This document shows positions 1 to 7,430 of a stretch of DNA of 64,000 nt, in pieces. Numbering within the stretch: position 1 is the stretch's first letter; every line of letters begins with the position of its first letter. The stretch is taken from the NCBI RefSeq assembly GCF_030812215.1, contig NZ_JAUSSG010000006.1, positions 248,001 through 312,000 on the forward strand, written 5' to 3'. Position numbers and translations under genes: made by a program. Source of the DNA: Variovorax boronicumulans. GTDB lineage: Bacteria > Pseudomonadota > Gammaproteobacteria > Burkholderiales > Burkholderiaceae_C. A model generated the notes under the pieces. The model ran no database searches, was not told where the DNA came from, and worked only from the letters and a program-made list of their open reading frames with translations.

Positions 1-21
1 GCGGTGCAGGGGGGCGTTCAT
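1..21 (-). CDS. Possible start of a leftward gene cut by the window edge
   Basis: An ATG at position 21 on the minus strand opens a frame that stays open for the seven codons left in the window. A GGAGA ribosome-binding sequence lies about eight bases upstream of it. No product can be named from seven residues. The next gene to the right points the other way, so the short interval to it would be a divergent promoter region if this start is real. Confidence 0.35.
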
Positions 22-112
22 CGGTGGGTTCTCCGCGGGGACGAAAAAATCGCATTTTGCGCCTCGCAGCGACCGCGCGTAGAGTGCGGGCGATCTCAAC
101 CCGGAGCGCAAT

Positions 113-907
113 GTGAGCAAGGCAACATCGACTCGGAGCAAGACGAACATCAAGGTCGGCATCGGCGGCTGGACCTACGAACCCTGGCGCGACAACTTCT
201 ATCCCAAGGGCCTCGCGCAGGCCAAGGAGTTGAACTACGCGAGCCGCCACGTGAGCGCCATCGAGATCAACGGCACCTACTACAGCACCTTCAAGCCCGA
301 GACCTTCCGCAAGTGGCGCGACGACACGCCGGAAGACTTCGTGTTCTCTATGAAAGCCTCGCGCTTCACGACCAACCGCAAGGTGCTGGCGACCGCGGGC
401 GAATCGATCAAGCGCTTCATCGACAGCGGCGTGAGCGAACTCGGCGACAAGCTCGGGCCGATCGTCTGGCAGTTCATGCCGACCAAGCAGTTCGACGCGG
501 AAGACTTCGAGGCGTTTCTCGCGCTGCTGCCGAAGAAGGAAGGCAGCCGCGTGCTGCGCCACGTGATGGACGTGCGGCACGAGAGCTTCATCACACCCGC
601 GTACAAGGCGCTCGCCAGGAAGCACAAGGTCTCGACCGTGTTCACCGACGCGGACAAGTTTCCGTCGTTCGAGGAGCCCGAAGGCGACGTCGCCTATGCG
701 CGGCTCATGATGGCCGACGCGAAGCTCAAGACGGGTTATGGGCCGAAGGCGCTCGATACCTGGGCCGAGCGCGCACAGGACTGGACCGAATCGCCGAAGA
801 AGCGCGACGTGTTCGTCTACTTCATCAATGGCGCAAAAGAAAGAGCACCGGCCGCGGCCGGTGCATTGCTGGAGCGCCTGGGGTGGAAGCCCCCCGAGGG
901 GGCTTAG
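113..907 (+). CDS. DUF72 (YecE-like) family protein
   Basis: This 264-residue protein belongs to the DUF72/YecE family, which has a TIM-barrel-like fold and no firmly established biochemical role. The family hallmark is near the N-terminus (KVGIGGWTYEPWR, followed by the EINGTYYS segment). A VRHESF segment lies in the second half. The start is a GTG at 113 preceded by GGAG at normal spacing; the overlapping ATG at 111 is out of frame. The 3' end overlaps the convergent bactofilin gene by four bases. The family assignment is firm and the function is unknown. Confidence 0.9.
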   Translation: MSKATSTRSKTNIKVGIGGWTYEPWRDNFYPKGLAQAKELNYASRHVSAIEINGTYYSTFKPETFRKWRDDTPEDFVFSMKASRFTTNRKVLATAGESIKRFIDSGVSELGDKLGPIVWQFMPTKQFDAEDFEAFLALLPKKEGSRVLRHVMDVRHESFITPAYKALARKHKVSTVFTDADKFPSFEEPEGDVAYARLMMADAKLKTGYGPKALDTWAERAQDWTESPKKRDVFVYFINGAKERAPAAAGALLERLGWKPPEGA

Positions 908-1425
908 GCTGCCGCTTGCAGGGCAGGCTTGGCGCCGAAGCTGATCTCGCCGGAAAGCTGGCCGCCTTCCTCGATCACGATCTTGCCGTAGCGGATCTTG
1001 CCGGTGACCTTGCCGGTCGAATGAATCACGAGCTTCTCGCGCACCGTGAGGTTGCCGTCGAAGATGCCGCGGATTTCTGCGATGTCGATTTCGGCCGAAC
1101 CCTTGAACTCGCCCTGTTCGGCGATCTGCATCAGACGCGAGTCCATGGTCGCTTCGACCAGGCCTTCGACCACGAGCGTGTCGCAATCGGTGATCTCGAC
1201 GCCCTTGAGCTTGATGTTCGGGCCGACGGTGAGCTTGCTGCCGCCTTCCTTGACGGCGGGTGCTGCTGCCGCTGCGGCGAGGCCACCTTGCTGCGCGGTC
1301 AACGAGGAAGGATTGACGGGCGTGCCCGACAGATTGGTGCCCGAACCGACCAGCGGTGCGGGGCGGGATGTCAACGAGTCGGTGTCACGATCGCGCTTGC
1401 CGAAGAAGGGGGACTGTGTAGCCAA
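904..1425 (-). CDS. Bactofilin / polymer-forming cytoskeletal protein
   Basis: This 173-residue protein is a bactofilin. Bactofilins are bacterial cytoskeletal proteins that self-assemble into filaments without nucleotides and scaffold envelope or morphogenesis machinery. The first 60 or so residues are Ser/Thr/Pro/Ala-rich and probably disordered. From about residue 65 to 165 there is the regular hydrophobic/glycine pattern of a right-handed beta-helix (for example GKVTGKIRYGKIVIEEG). The most plausible start is a TTG at 1425, because GAGGAG sits seven bases upstream of it; a longer TTG-initiated frame would place that sequence inside the gene. It is convergent with the DUF72 gene. Confidence 0.85.
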   Translation of the reverse strand: MATQSPFFGKRDRDTDSLTSRPAPLVGSGTNLSGTPVNPSSLTAQQGGLAAAAAAPAVKEGGSKLTVGPNIKLKGVEITDCDTLVVEGLVEATMDSRLMQIAEQGEFKGSAEIDIAEIRGIFDGNLTVREKLVIHSTGKVTGKIRYGKIVIEEGGQLSGEISFGAKPALQAAA

Positions 1426-1559
1426 TGGGGAGCTCCTCAAGAAAGGGACTATCGTAAGAACGCACTTACGGCGTGCCGCACTTCATTGCGCAAGAGGCGT
1501 AACCGAATAAGACCATGCGCCTCGACAATGGCCTGACAGTAGACCCGAAACGACGGAAG

Positions 1560-2486
1560 ATGACGACCCCCTTGCAAAGCACCGCCACGTCCCCCATTCA
1601 CCTGGCCGCTGATTCGGCGGTGGGCGACGCCCGCTTCGGCAAGCCGGCCGACGGCTGGCGGCGCGCGTTGTTCTCGGTGATCTTCGAGTCCGAATCGCGG
1701 CTGGGCCGCCTGTTCGACCTGATCCTCATCGCCGTGATCGTGACCAGCGTGGCGGTGGTGATCCTCGACAGCGTGCAGGCGATCCACCTGCGCGCGGGCC
1801 ATGTGTTCGGCGTGCTCGAATGGGTCTTCACCGGGCTCTTCACGCTCGAATACATCGGGCGGCTGGCCTGCGTGAAGCGGCCCCTGCGCTATGCCACCAG
1901 CTTCTATGGCGTGATCGACCTGCTCGCGCTGCTGCCGACCTTTCTCGTGGCGCTTGCGCCGGAGTTCGCCTACCTGATCGACGTGCGCATCCTGCGGCTC
2001 CTGCGCGTGTTCCGGATCTTCAAGCTGTCGCGTTATTCGGCGGAGTACCGCGCGCTGGTCTCGGCCGTCGCGGCGAGCCGCCGGAAGATCACCGTGTTCG
2101 TCGGCTTCGTGATGCTGGTGGTGCTGGTGATGGGCACGCTGATGTACGTGGTCGAAGGGCCGGTGCACGGCTTCACGAGCATTCCGGTGGCGATCTACTG
2201 GGCCATCTCGACGATGGCCACGGTGGGTTTCGGCGACCTCGTGCCCAAGACCGACCTGGGCCGCGCGATCGCCTCGGTGATGATGCTGCTGGGCTGGGGC
2301 GTGCTCGCCGTGCCCACCGGCATCGTGACGGCCGAGATGGCGCGCCGCGGACCCGACGACGACGTGGTGCCCATGGCCGGGCGCGGCATCCTCGCGATGA
2401 CGCCGCCGCCTGCCATGCCGCCGCGACGGCTTACGCCGGCTGCCAGACGACGCGCCCTTGCGCAGCATCGTCGAGGCGGACGATGA
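1560..2486 (+). CDS. Voltage-gated potassium channel family protein (Kv-type ion transporter)
   Basis: This 308-residue inner-membrane protein has the six-helix Kv architecture. Its S4-like segment carries regularly spaced arginines (RILRLLRVFRIFKLSRY, around residues 140-160). The pore loop contains the selectivity filter TVGFGD, preceded by YWAISTMA. The GYG variant GFG is common in bacterial channels. The start at 1560 was chosen because homologous sequence begins soon after it; an in-frame ATG at 1515 is possible. The C-terminal tail is rich in Pro and Arg, and its last 56 bases overlap the convergent yigZ-like gene. Confidence 0.88.
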   Translation: MTTPLQSTATSPIHLAADSAVGDARFGKPADGWRRALFSVIFESESRLGRLFDLILIAVIVTSVAVVILDSVQAIHLRAGHVFGVLEWVFTGLFTLEYIGRLACVKRPLRYATSFYGVIDLLALLPTFLVALAPEFAYLIDVRILRLLRVFRIFKLSRYSAEYRALVSAVAASRRKITVFVGFVMLVVLVMGTLMYVVEGPVHGFTSIPVAIYWAISTMATVGFGDLVPKTDLGRAIASVMMLLGWGVLAVPTGIVTAEMARRGPDDDVVPMAGRGILAMTPPPAMPPRRLTPAARRRALAQHRRGGR

Positions 2487-3018
2487 AGGCGTTCGCCTCG
2501 GGCTCGGGGAGCGTGAAGGCGAAGCGCACGTCGTCAGCGTGCTGCACGGCTTCGAGCACCGCACCGACAGCCGCCATCTCGCGCCGCACCAGTCCTTCAA
2601 GCGCGTAGGGTACGGCGCAGCGCAGGCTGCGTTGCCGCACCAGCGGCACGAGCGTGGCGCCGAGCAGGGCCTGCGCGATGGCATCGGTGTAGGCGCGGAC
2701 GAGGCCGCCGGCGCCCAGCTTCACGCCGCCGAAATAGCGCACCACGGTCGCGAGCGAGCCTTCGATCTGTTGATGGCGCAGCACTTCCAGCATGGGGCGA
2801 CCGGCCGTGCCGCCGGGTTCGCCGTCGTCGTTGGCAGCCGATTGACCGCCCGCCATCAGGGCCCAGCACACGTGCGCAGCCGCGGGATGTTCGGCGCGCA
2901 GCGATGCGACGACGGCCAATGCCGTTGCGCGGTCCGCCACCGGCTGCACGCAGCCGATGAACCGGCTCTTCTTGATGACCAGTTCGCTGTGAACCGGTTG
3001 CGCCAGCGTGAAGCTCAT
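2431..3018 (-). CDS. yigZ: YigZ / IMPACT family protein
   Basis: This 195-residue protein has the IMPACT N-terminal domain (UPF0029). It is recognised by KKSRFIG near residue 17, DDGEPGGTAGRPML around residue 65 and the RYFGGVKLGAGGLVRAY motif around residue 95. A short ferredoxin-like C-terminal domain follows. Homologues are E. coli YigZ and eukaryotic IMPACT, thought to touch translation-related nucleic-acid binding, but the bacterial role is not settled. The length is typical. The gene's 3' end overlaps the ion-channel gene. Confidence 0.92.
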   Translation of the reverse strand: MSFTLAQPVHSELVIKKSRFIGCVQPVADRATALAVVASLRAEHPAAAHVCWALMAGGQSAANDDGEPGGTAGRPMLEVLRHQQIEGSLATVVRYFGGVKLGAGGLVRAYTDAIAQALLGATLVPLVRQRSLRCAVPYALEGLVRREMAAVGAVLEAVQHADDVRFAFTLPEPEANAFIVRLDDAAQGRVVWQPA

Positions 3019-3111
3019 TGGTGCACCCTTGGCGCTGCGCGCCTTGCCGCCAAGCGGGAGCGAGCTTGCTGGGGGCGGCCCGGCGCGGCGTGCATGCGAC
3101 GCAGCCCTCCC

Positions 3112-3699
3112 TCAGCCGCCCCGCTCGAACTTGAAGACCGCCGTGCTGGCGCGCGCGTTCGGCAGCCAGCGCACGTCGCGCCCATCCTGCAGGCCGAAGG
3201 CATCGAGCACGCGCAGGTTGTTCTTGCCGGCCAGCACCTCGAAGTCCTTGAACGTGCCCACGCGGATGTTGGGTGTGTCATACCACTGGTAGGGCAGGCG
3301 GCGTGTCACCGGCATGCGGCCGCGCGCCACACTCAGGCGATTGGGCCAGTGCGCGAAATTGGGGAAGGCGACGATGCCGATGCGGCCGACGCGCGCGGTC
3401 TCGCGCAGCATCACCTCGGCATTGCGCAGGTGCTGCAAGGTGTCGATCTGCAGCACCACGTCGAAGGAGGCGTCGTCGAACATCGCGAGGCCTTCGTCCA
3501 GGTTCAGCTGGATCACGTCGACGCCGCGGCGGATGCACTGCAGCACGTTGCCGTCGGCGATTTCCACGCCGTAGCCGGTGCAGCCGCGCTCACGCTGGAG
3601 CAGGTCGAGCAGGGCGCCGTCGCCGCAGCCGAGGTCGAGCACGCGCGACCCTTCGGGCACGAGCGCGGCGATCAGTTTCTGGTTGTCGAGGTCGCTCAT
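3112..3699 (-). CDS. metW: Methionine biosynthesis protein MetW
   Basis: This 195-residue class I SAM-dependent methyltransferase-fold protein has the SAM-binding motif [15 protein letters not shown] at residues 20-34. MetW is the standard partner of MetX in proteobacterial methionine synthesis; it is believed to assist homoserine acylation, although its exact reaction is not established. Its start overlaps the metX stop by four bases (ATGA), indicating translational coupling and a shared transcript. That transcript is under the SAM-II riboswitch upstream of metX. Confidence 0.95.
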   Translation of the reverse strand: MSDLDNQKLIAALVPEGSRVLDLGCGDGALLDLLQRERGCTGYGVEIADGNVLQCIRRGVDVIQLNLDEGLAMFDDASFDVVLQIDTLQHLRNAEVMLRETARVGRIGIVAFPNFAHWPNRLSVARGRMPVTRRLPYQWYDTPNIRVGTFKDFEVLAGKNNLRVLDAFGLQDGRDVRWLPNARASTAVFKFERGG

Positions 3700-4853
3700 T
3701 GGAATTCCTTCGCGACGCGCTCGAAATACGAGCGCACCACGCCGATGTAGCGCACGTCGTCGAGCAGGAAGGCGTCGTGGCCGTGCGGCGCGTCGATCTC
3801 GGCGTAGCTCACGTTGCGGCGGTTGTCGAGCAGCGCCTTCACCAGTTCGCGGCTGCGCGCGGGCGAGAAGCGCCAGTCGGTCTTGAAGCTCACGAGCAGG
3901 AACTTGGCCGTGGCCTTCGCGAGCGCGGTGCTGAGCTGGCCGCCGTAGCTGCGCGCGGGGTCGAAGTAATCGAGCGCGCGGGTGATCAAGAGGTAGGTGT
4001 TGGCGTCGAAGTACTCGCTGAACTTGTCGCCCTGGTAGCGCAGGTAGCTCTCGATCTGGAACTCGACGTCCTGCGTCGAGTAGCGATAGTCCAGCCCCGC
4101 TGCCTCGCCTTCGACGGCGCTGCGCAGGATGCGCCCGAACTTCTCGTTCATCACGTCGTCGCTCAGGTACGTGATGTGGCCGATCATCCGCGCGATGCGA
4201 AGGCCCCGCTTGGGGATCACGCCGTGTTCGTAGAAATGGCCGCCGTGGAAATCAGGGTCGGTCACGATGGCACGGCGCGCCACTTCGTTGAAGGCGATGT
4301 TCTCGGCCGTGAGGTTGGGGGCGCTGGCCACCACCACGGCGTGGCGCACGCGGTCGGGGTACTGCAGCGTCCACGAGAGCGCCTGCATGCCGCCGAGGCT
4401 GCCGCCCATCACGGCCGCGAGCGTCCGGATGCCCAGCGCATCGAGCAGCACGGCTTGCGCATCGACCCAGTCTTCGACCGTGACCACCGGGAAGTCGGCA
4501 CCGTAGACGCGGCCGGTCGCGGGGTTGACGTGCATCGGGCCGGTCGAGCCGAAGCAGGAGCCGAGGTTGTTGACGCCGATCACGAAGAAGCGGTCGGTGT
4601 CGACCGGCTTGCCAGGGCCGACCATGTTGTCCCACCAACCCTCGGAGCGGGCCTGGCCTTCGTAGACACCCGCGACGTGGTGCGAGGCATTCAGCGCATG
4701 GCAGACCAGCACCGCGTTGCTTCGGTCGGCATTGAGAGTGCCGTAGGTTTCGTAGGCGAGCGTGTAGTCGCTGATCGATGCACCGCTGCGCAGGGCCAGC
4801 GGGCCTGCGAACTGCATCGACTGCGGAGAGACGACCAAAGGAGGTGACGACAT
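3696..4853 (-). CDS. metX: Homoserine O-acyltransferase MetX
   Basis: This 385-residue alpha/beta-hydrolase-fold enzyme acylates the hydroxyl of L-homoserine, the committed step of methionine synthesis. Visible motifs are the nucleophile elbow [10 protein letters not shown] (Ser near residue 154), HALNASHHV near residue 52 and the C-terminal catalytic His in [10 protein letters not shown]. Sequence alone does not say whether the donor is acetyl- or succinyl-CoA; both occur in betaproteobacterial MetX. The leader contains a SAM-II riboswitch and a hairpin-plus-U-run ending a few bases before the ATG. That arrangement suggests expression is shut off when SAM is plentiful. Confidence 0.95.
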   Translation of the reverse strand: MSSPPLVVSPQSMQFAGPLALRSGASISDYTLAYETYGTLNADRSNAVLVCHALNASHHVAGVYEGQARSEGWWDNMVGPGKPVDTDRFFVIGVNNLGSCFGSTGPMHVNPATGRVYGADFPVVTVEDWVDAQAVLLDALGIRTLAAVMGGSLGGMQALSWTLQYPDRVRHAVVVASAPNLTAENIAFNEVARRAIVTDPDFHGGHFYEHGVIPKRGLRIARMIGHITYLSDDVMNEKFGRILRSAVEGEAAGLDYRYSTQDVEFQIESYLRYQGDKFSEYFDANTYLLITRALDYFDPARSYGGQLSTALAKATAKFLLVSFKTDWRFSPARSRELVKALLDNRRNVSYAEIDAPHGHDAFLLDDVRYIGVVRSYFERVAKEFQ

Positions 4854-4857
4854 GAAT

Positions 4858-4893
4858 GAAAAAACCCGGCCTCGCCAAAAACGAGCCGGGTTC
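4858..4893 (-). terminator. Hairpin with U-run in the metX leader (attenuator-like)
   Basis: Read on the minus strand, a GC-rich inverted repeat (AACCCGGCTCG paired with CGAGGCCGGGTT) is followed at once by six T residues. It therefore has the form of an intrinsic terminator. It ends only about five bases before the metX ATG and lies directly downstream of the SAM-II aptamer. It may end transcription of the exporter gene upstream, act as a riboswitch-controlled attenuator of metX, or both. No separate strong Shine-Dalgarno sequence is visible between the hairpin and the ATG. Confidence 0.75.
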
Positions 4894-4899
4894 CGGTAG

Positions 4900-4950
4900 C
4901 CGTCTTTAGCTGAATTTATAAAGCGCCCGCAAGCTGTAGCAAATCGGCGC
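4900..4950 (-). promoter_or_regulatory. SAM-II riboswitch upstream of metX
   Basis: The minus-strand sequence contains the order of elements of the SAM-II (metA) aptamer. There is a short stem GCGCC...GGCGC enclosing a loop that begins GATTTG, then the A/U-rich segment TTTATAAATT, then the strongly conserved CAGCTAAAG. This compact H-type pseudoknot senses S-adenosylmethionine in alpha- and some betaproteobacteria and typically precedes metA/metX. Position and orientation relative to metX fit that role. A covariance-model search against the SAM-II family would settle it. Confidence 0.85.
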
Positions 4951-4976
4951 AGGGGGCAGTATATCGCCCCGTCGGA

Positions 4977-5540
4977 TTACCAGCCGACGATCATCACGAT
5001 GCCCAGCACCAGGAAGATCGCCGCCGAAATGCCGTGCACGAGCTTGATCGGCACGCGCCGCATGATCTTGTCGCCGAGCCACACGACCGGCGCATTGGCC
5101 AGCATCATCCCGAGCGTGGTGCCGACGACCACCCACACGTAGTCCTGCGTGAAGCGGGCGGCGAGCATGACGGTGGCGATCTGGGTCTTGTCGCCCATCT
5201 CGGCCAGGAAGAACGCGATCAGCGTGGTGCCGAAGACGCCGAAGTGCGAGGCGCCGGGGGCGTCGTCATCGTCGAGCTTGTCGGGAATCAGCATCCAGAC
5301 GGCCATCGCGATGAACGAGCCGCCGAGGATCCAGCGCAGCACCTCGGGGCCGAGCCAGCGCGTGATGTAGTTGCCGACGGCACCTGCCAGGGCATGGTTG
5401 ACGATGGTGGCGGCGAAGATGCCGAGGACGATCGGCCAGGGTTTTCTGAACCGGGCGGCCAGAAGAAGGGCCAGGAGCTGGGTCTTGTCGCCCATTTCCG
5501 CGAGCGCGACGACGCCCGTTGCTACGAGAAAAGCTTCCAT
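4977..5540 (-). CDS. GDT1/TMEM165 family (UPF0016) Mn2+ exporter
   Basis: This 187-residue integral membrane protein has the two inverted GDT1 repeats, each carrying the acidic signature: ALAEMGDKTQLLALLLAARF near residue 13 and FLAEMGDKTQIATVMLAARF near residue 111. Six helices are expected. Family members (TMEM165, Gdt1, Vibrio MneA) export Mn2+ or exchange Ca2+/Mn2+. A yybP-ykoY Mn2+ riboswitch in the leader makes Mn2+ export the likely role here. The ATG at 5540 starts the first helix directly; an upstream in-frame ATG at 5600 would add riboswitch-leader sequence. Confidence 0.92.
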   Translation of the reverse strand: MEAFLVATGVVALAEMGDKTQLLALLLAARFRKPWPIVLGIFAATIVNHALAGAVGNYITRWLGPEVLRWILGGSFIAMAVWMLIPDKLDDDDAPGASHFGVFGTTLIAFFLAEMGDKTQIATVMLAARFTQDYVWVVVGTTLGMMLANAPVVWLGDKIMRRVPIKLVHGISAAIFLVLGIVMIVGW

Positions 5541-5577
5541 GATGAACGTGGGGTTCCTTGGGCCGAAGGACGCAATT

Positions 5578-5620
5578 GACCGTGCAACACCTTCGGCCAT
5601 ATTCCCGAAGTTGCACGGTC
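5578..5620 (-). promoter_or_regulatory. Long hairpin between the Mn2+ riboswitch and the exporter (candidate expression platform)
   Basis: An 11-bp perfect inverted repeat, GACCGTGCAAC...GTTGCACGGTC, encloses a second short pairing, CTTCGG...CCGAAG. Its 5' GACC, on the transcribed strand, overlaps the TGAC that would close the aptamer's P1 stem, so the two structures appear mutually exclusive. There is no U-run, so anti-termination by a downstream Rho site or translational control is as likely as intrinsic termination. The switching role is inferred. Confidence 0.6.
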
Positions 5621-5734
5621 AAAGGTCTCGCCAGGTGTGTTCACTGCACGCGCCATGTCCTGTGGGGCAGGACAAGTCTGTTGACGCGGGCCCTTCTCGA
5701 AAAACGGAAGGCGGCTACTCCCCAATGACGGGGC
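5616..5734 (-). promoter_or_regulatory. yybP-ykoY manganese riboswitch
   Basis: On the minus strand the leader contains the two diagnostic elements of this class in the right order. GGGGAGTAGCC lies near the 5' side (5713-5724) and CCTGGCGAGACCTTTGAC near the 3' side. GTCA and TGAC flank them and can close P1, and a GTCAACA segment lies in the middle arm. The class senses Mn2+ and controls exporters such as mntP and the GDT1/UPF0016 family, matching the gene directly downstream. Confidence 0.87.
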
Positions 5735-5833
5735 GGATTGTACCTGTAACGCCAATCACCTCATTCTGTTCAGTAAGCGTGCGCTAGCTTTCGAAGCTTT
5801 TGACAAGTGCTACTCCAAGAAGCAATTTCTCGC

Positions 5834-5862
5834 TTGCTTTTTGGATATTTCACCCATAATGC
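5834..5862 (+). promoter_or_regulatory. Candidate sigma-70 promoter for the RRM protein gene
   Basis: TTGCTT (5834-5839) and TAATGC (5857-5862) are separated by 17 bases. They lie in the locally AT-rich part of the 260-base stretch between the riboswitch and the RRM gene. The predicted mRNA would have an untranslated leader of about 125 bases, as is common for cold-induced RNA-binding proteins. A CATAAT overlapping the -10 is an alternative with a shorter spacer. Confidence 0.45.
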
Positions 5863-5995
5863 ACGAGCCTCCCTCTTCATTTTGGTCGGGGGGTAGTTCG
5901 GTGATCGGTCAGTTTCGCGCGACTCGACGGCTCTCGTTTGAGTGATGCTTTCGGGACTCCATCGCTTTTCTTGATGTGTTTATAGGAGTCCCTTG

Positions 5996-6550
5996 ATGGG
6001 CAACAAACTGTACGTCGGCAACCTGCCTTACTCGGTGCGCGACGGTGATCTCGAACAGGCATTCGGGCAGTTCGGCGCAGTGACCAGCGCCAAAGTCATG
6101 ATGGAACGCGACACCGGTCGCTCGAAGGGCTTCGGCTTCGTCGAGATGGGCAGTGACGCCGAAGCGCAAGCTGCCATCAACGGCATGAATGGCCAGCCCC
6201 TGGGCGGCCGCAGCGTCGTCGTCAACGAAGCACGTCCGATGGAAGCACGTCCCCCGCGCAGCGGTGGTGGCGGCTACGGCGGCGGCGGTGGTGGTTATGG
6301 CGGCGGTGGTGGCGGAGGCTACGGCGGCGGCGGTGGCGGCTACGGTGGTGGTGGCGATCGCAGCGGCGGCGGCGGCCGTTCCGGTGGTGGCGGCTACGGT
6401 GGTGGCGGTGGCCGCTCCGGTGGCGGCGGCGGCGGTGGTGGCGATGGCGGTTTCCGCAGCCCCTACGGCGCAGGCCCCCGTGGCGGTGGCGGCGGTGGTC
6501 GCTCCGGCGGTGGCGGTGGCTACGGCGGCGGTGGCAACAGCGGCTACTGA
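5996..6550 (+). CDS. Glycine-rich RRM RNA-binding protein
   Basis: This 184-residue protein has one N-terminal RNA recognition motif (residues 1-80). RNP2 is LYVGNL near residue 4 and RNP1 is KGFGFVEM near residue 46. It is followed by a roughly 95-residue tail of Gly/Tyr/Ser/Arg (GGGGYGG-type) repeats. This is the layout of bacterial and cyanobacterial Rbp proteins and plant GR-RBPs, which are often cold-induced RNA chaperones. The tail is longer than in most bacterial homologues, which have little or none. The start at 5996 has TAGGAG eight bases upstream. An intrinsic terminator follows. Confidence 0.92.
   Translation: MGNKLYVGNLPYSVRDGDLEQAFGQFGAVTSAKVMMERDTGRSKGFGFVEMGSDAEAQAAINGMNGQPLGGRSVVVNEARPMEARPPRSGGGGYGGGGGGYGGGGGGGYGGGGGGYGGGGDRSGGGGRSGGGGYGGGGGRSGGGGGGGGDGGFRSPYGAGPRGGGGGGRSGGGGGYGGGGNSGY
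6262..6547 (+). repeat. Low-complexity GGY-coding repeat tract
   Basis: The 3' half of the RRM gene is a degenerate tandem array of GGC/GGT codons punctuated by TAC/TAT and CGC/TCC. It encodes Gly-Gly-Tyr and Gly-Arg-Ser repeats. It is a coding low-complexity tract, likely variable in length between strains through slippage, and not a mobile element. Confidence 0.8.
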
Positions 6551-6570
6551 ACCCTGCGCGCACAAAGACA

Positions 6571-6595
6571 AAAGGCTCCTGAAGGAGCCTTTTTC
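6571..6595 (+). terminator. Intrinsic terminator after the RRM gene
   Basis: A near-perfect stem, AAAGGCTCC / GGAGCCTTT, with a four-base loop runs into a T-run 20 bases after the stop codon. A short A-run on the other side means it may also work for the convergent SDR gene. Confidence 0.9.
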
Positions 6596-6618
6596 ATTGG
6601 GGAATCGCCAACCTGGCT

Positions 6619-7407
6619 TCAGCTTTCGCCGCTGCGTTTCTTGCGTTCGCGGCCTTGCACGGCGCGATCGAGCAGGGCGTTGGGCAGCATGCGCATGATC
6701 TTGGCGATCACGCCCATCTGCCAGGGAATCACGCGATAGCTCGTACCCGCCTCGATGGCGCGCAGCGCCTGGTCGGCAAAGTCCTCGGCCTTCATGAGGA
6801 AAGGCATGCCGTAGCGGTTGCCCTGCGTGAGCGGCGTGTCGATATAGCCCGGACAGAGCGTGACGACTTCGACGCCGCTCTTGTGCAGCTCGCCGCGCAG
6901 GCTCTCGCAGTACGCGACCACGCCGGCCTTGCTCGCGCAGTACGCGCCGTGCCCCGGCAGTCCGCGGATGGCCGCGACGCTCGCGATGCCGACCAGCCGC
7001 CCGCTGCCGCGCCGCCGCATCGCCGCCACGAACGGATGGAAAGTGGCCATCAAGCCGACGTTGTTGGTCGCAAAGGTCCGCGCCATCACGTCGATGTCTT
7101 CGCGCTCCGCGGTGTCGATGCCCACGCTGATGCCCGCATTGGCGATCACCACGTCGGGCAGGCCCTGGCGTTCGATGCAGGCGGTGCCGGCGGCCACGAT
7201 GCTGTCCGTCTGCGCCACGTCGGCGCTATAGATCTGGTAGCGGCTCGTGTCCAGTTGACGCCCCGTTGCCCAGGCTTCGATCTCCCCGGTACGCCGGGCA
7301 ACCAGCGCCAGGCGGTAGCCCGCGTCGTAGAAACTCGCCGCCAGCGCCTGGCCGATGCCGCTCGATGCGCCGGTGATGAAAACCAGCGGGGACGACGGGG
7401 TGTTCAT
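6619..7407 (-). CDS. SDR family oxidoreductase
   Basis: This 262-residue classical short-chain dehydrogenase/reductase carries the cofactor motif TGASSGIG at residues 11-18, the NAG motif near residue 93 and the active-site YCASK around residue 160. A proximal Arg rather than an acidic residue after the second strand suggests NADP(H), but this is a weak inference. The substrate is unknown. It is the last gene of a run kdsD-kdsC-lptC-SDR (gap of 23 bases). This is unusual, because lptA-lptB usually follow lptC in related bacteria. Confidence 0.9.
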   Translation of the reverse strand: MNTPSSPLVFITGASSGIGQALAASFYDAGYRLALVARRTGEIEAWATGRQLDTSRYQIYSADVAQTDSIVAAGTACIERQGLPDVVIANAGISVGIDTAEREDIDVMARTFATNNVGLMATFHPFVAAMRRRGSGRLVGIASVAAIRGLPGHGAYCASKAGVVAYCESLRGELHKSGVEVVTLCPGYIDTPLTQGNRYGMPFLMKAEDFADQALRAIEAGTSYRVIPWQMGVIAKIMRMLPNALLDRAVQGRERKKRSGES

Positions 7408-7430
7408 GCGTGAGTTTTTTCTTTTCTTCT

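Noticed and set aside
6222..6571. Ala/Thr- and His/Arg-rich open frames opposite and beside the RRM tail, and a possible CRISPR-like repeat there
   Set aside because: They follow from the GGN codon repeats of the RRM gene. The repeats have no fixed length or spacers, so they are neither genes nor a CRISPR array.
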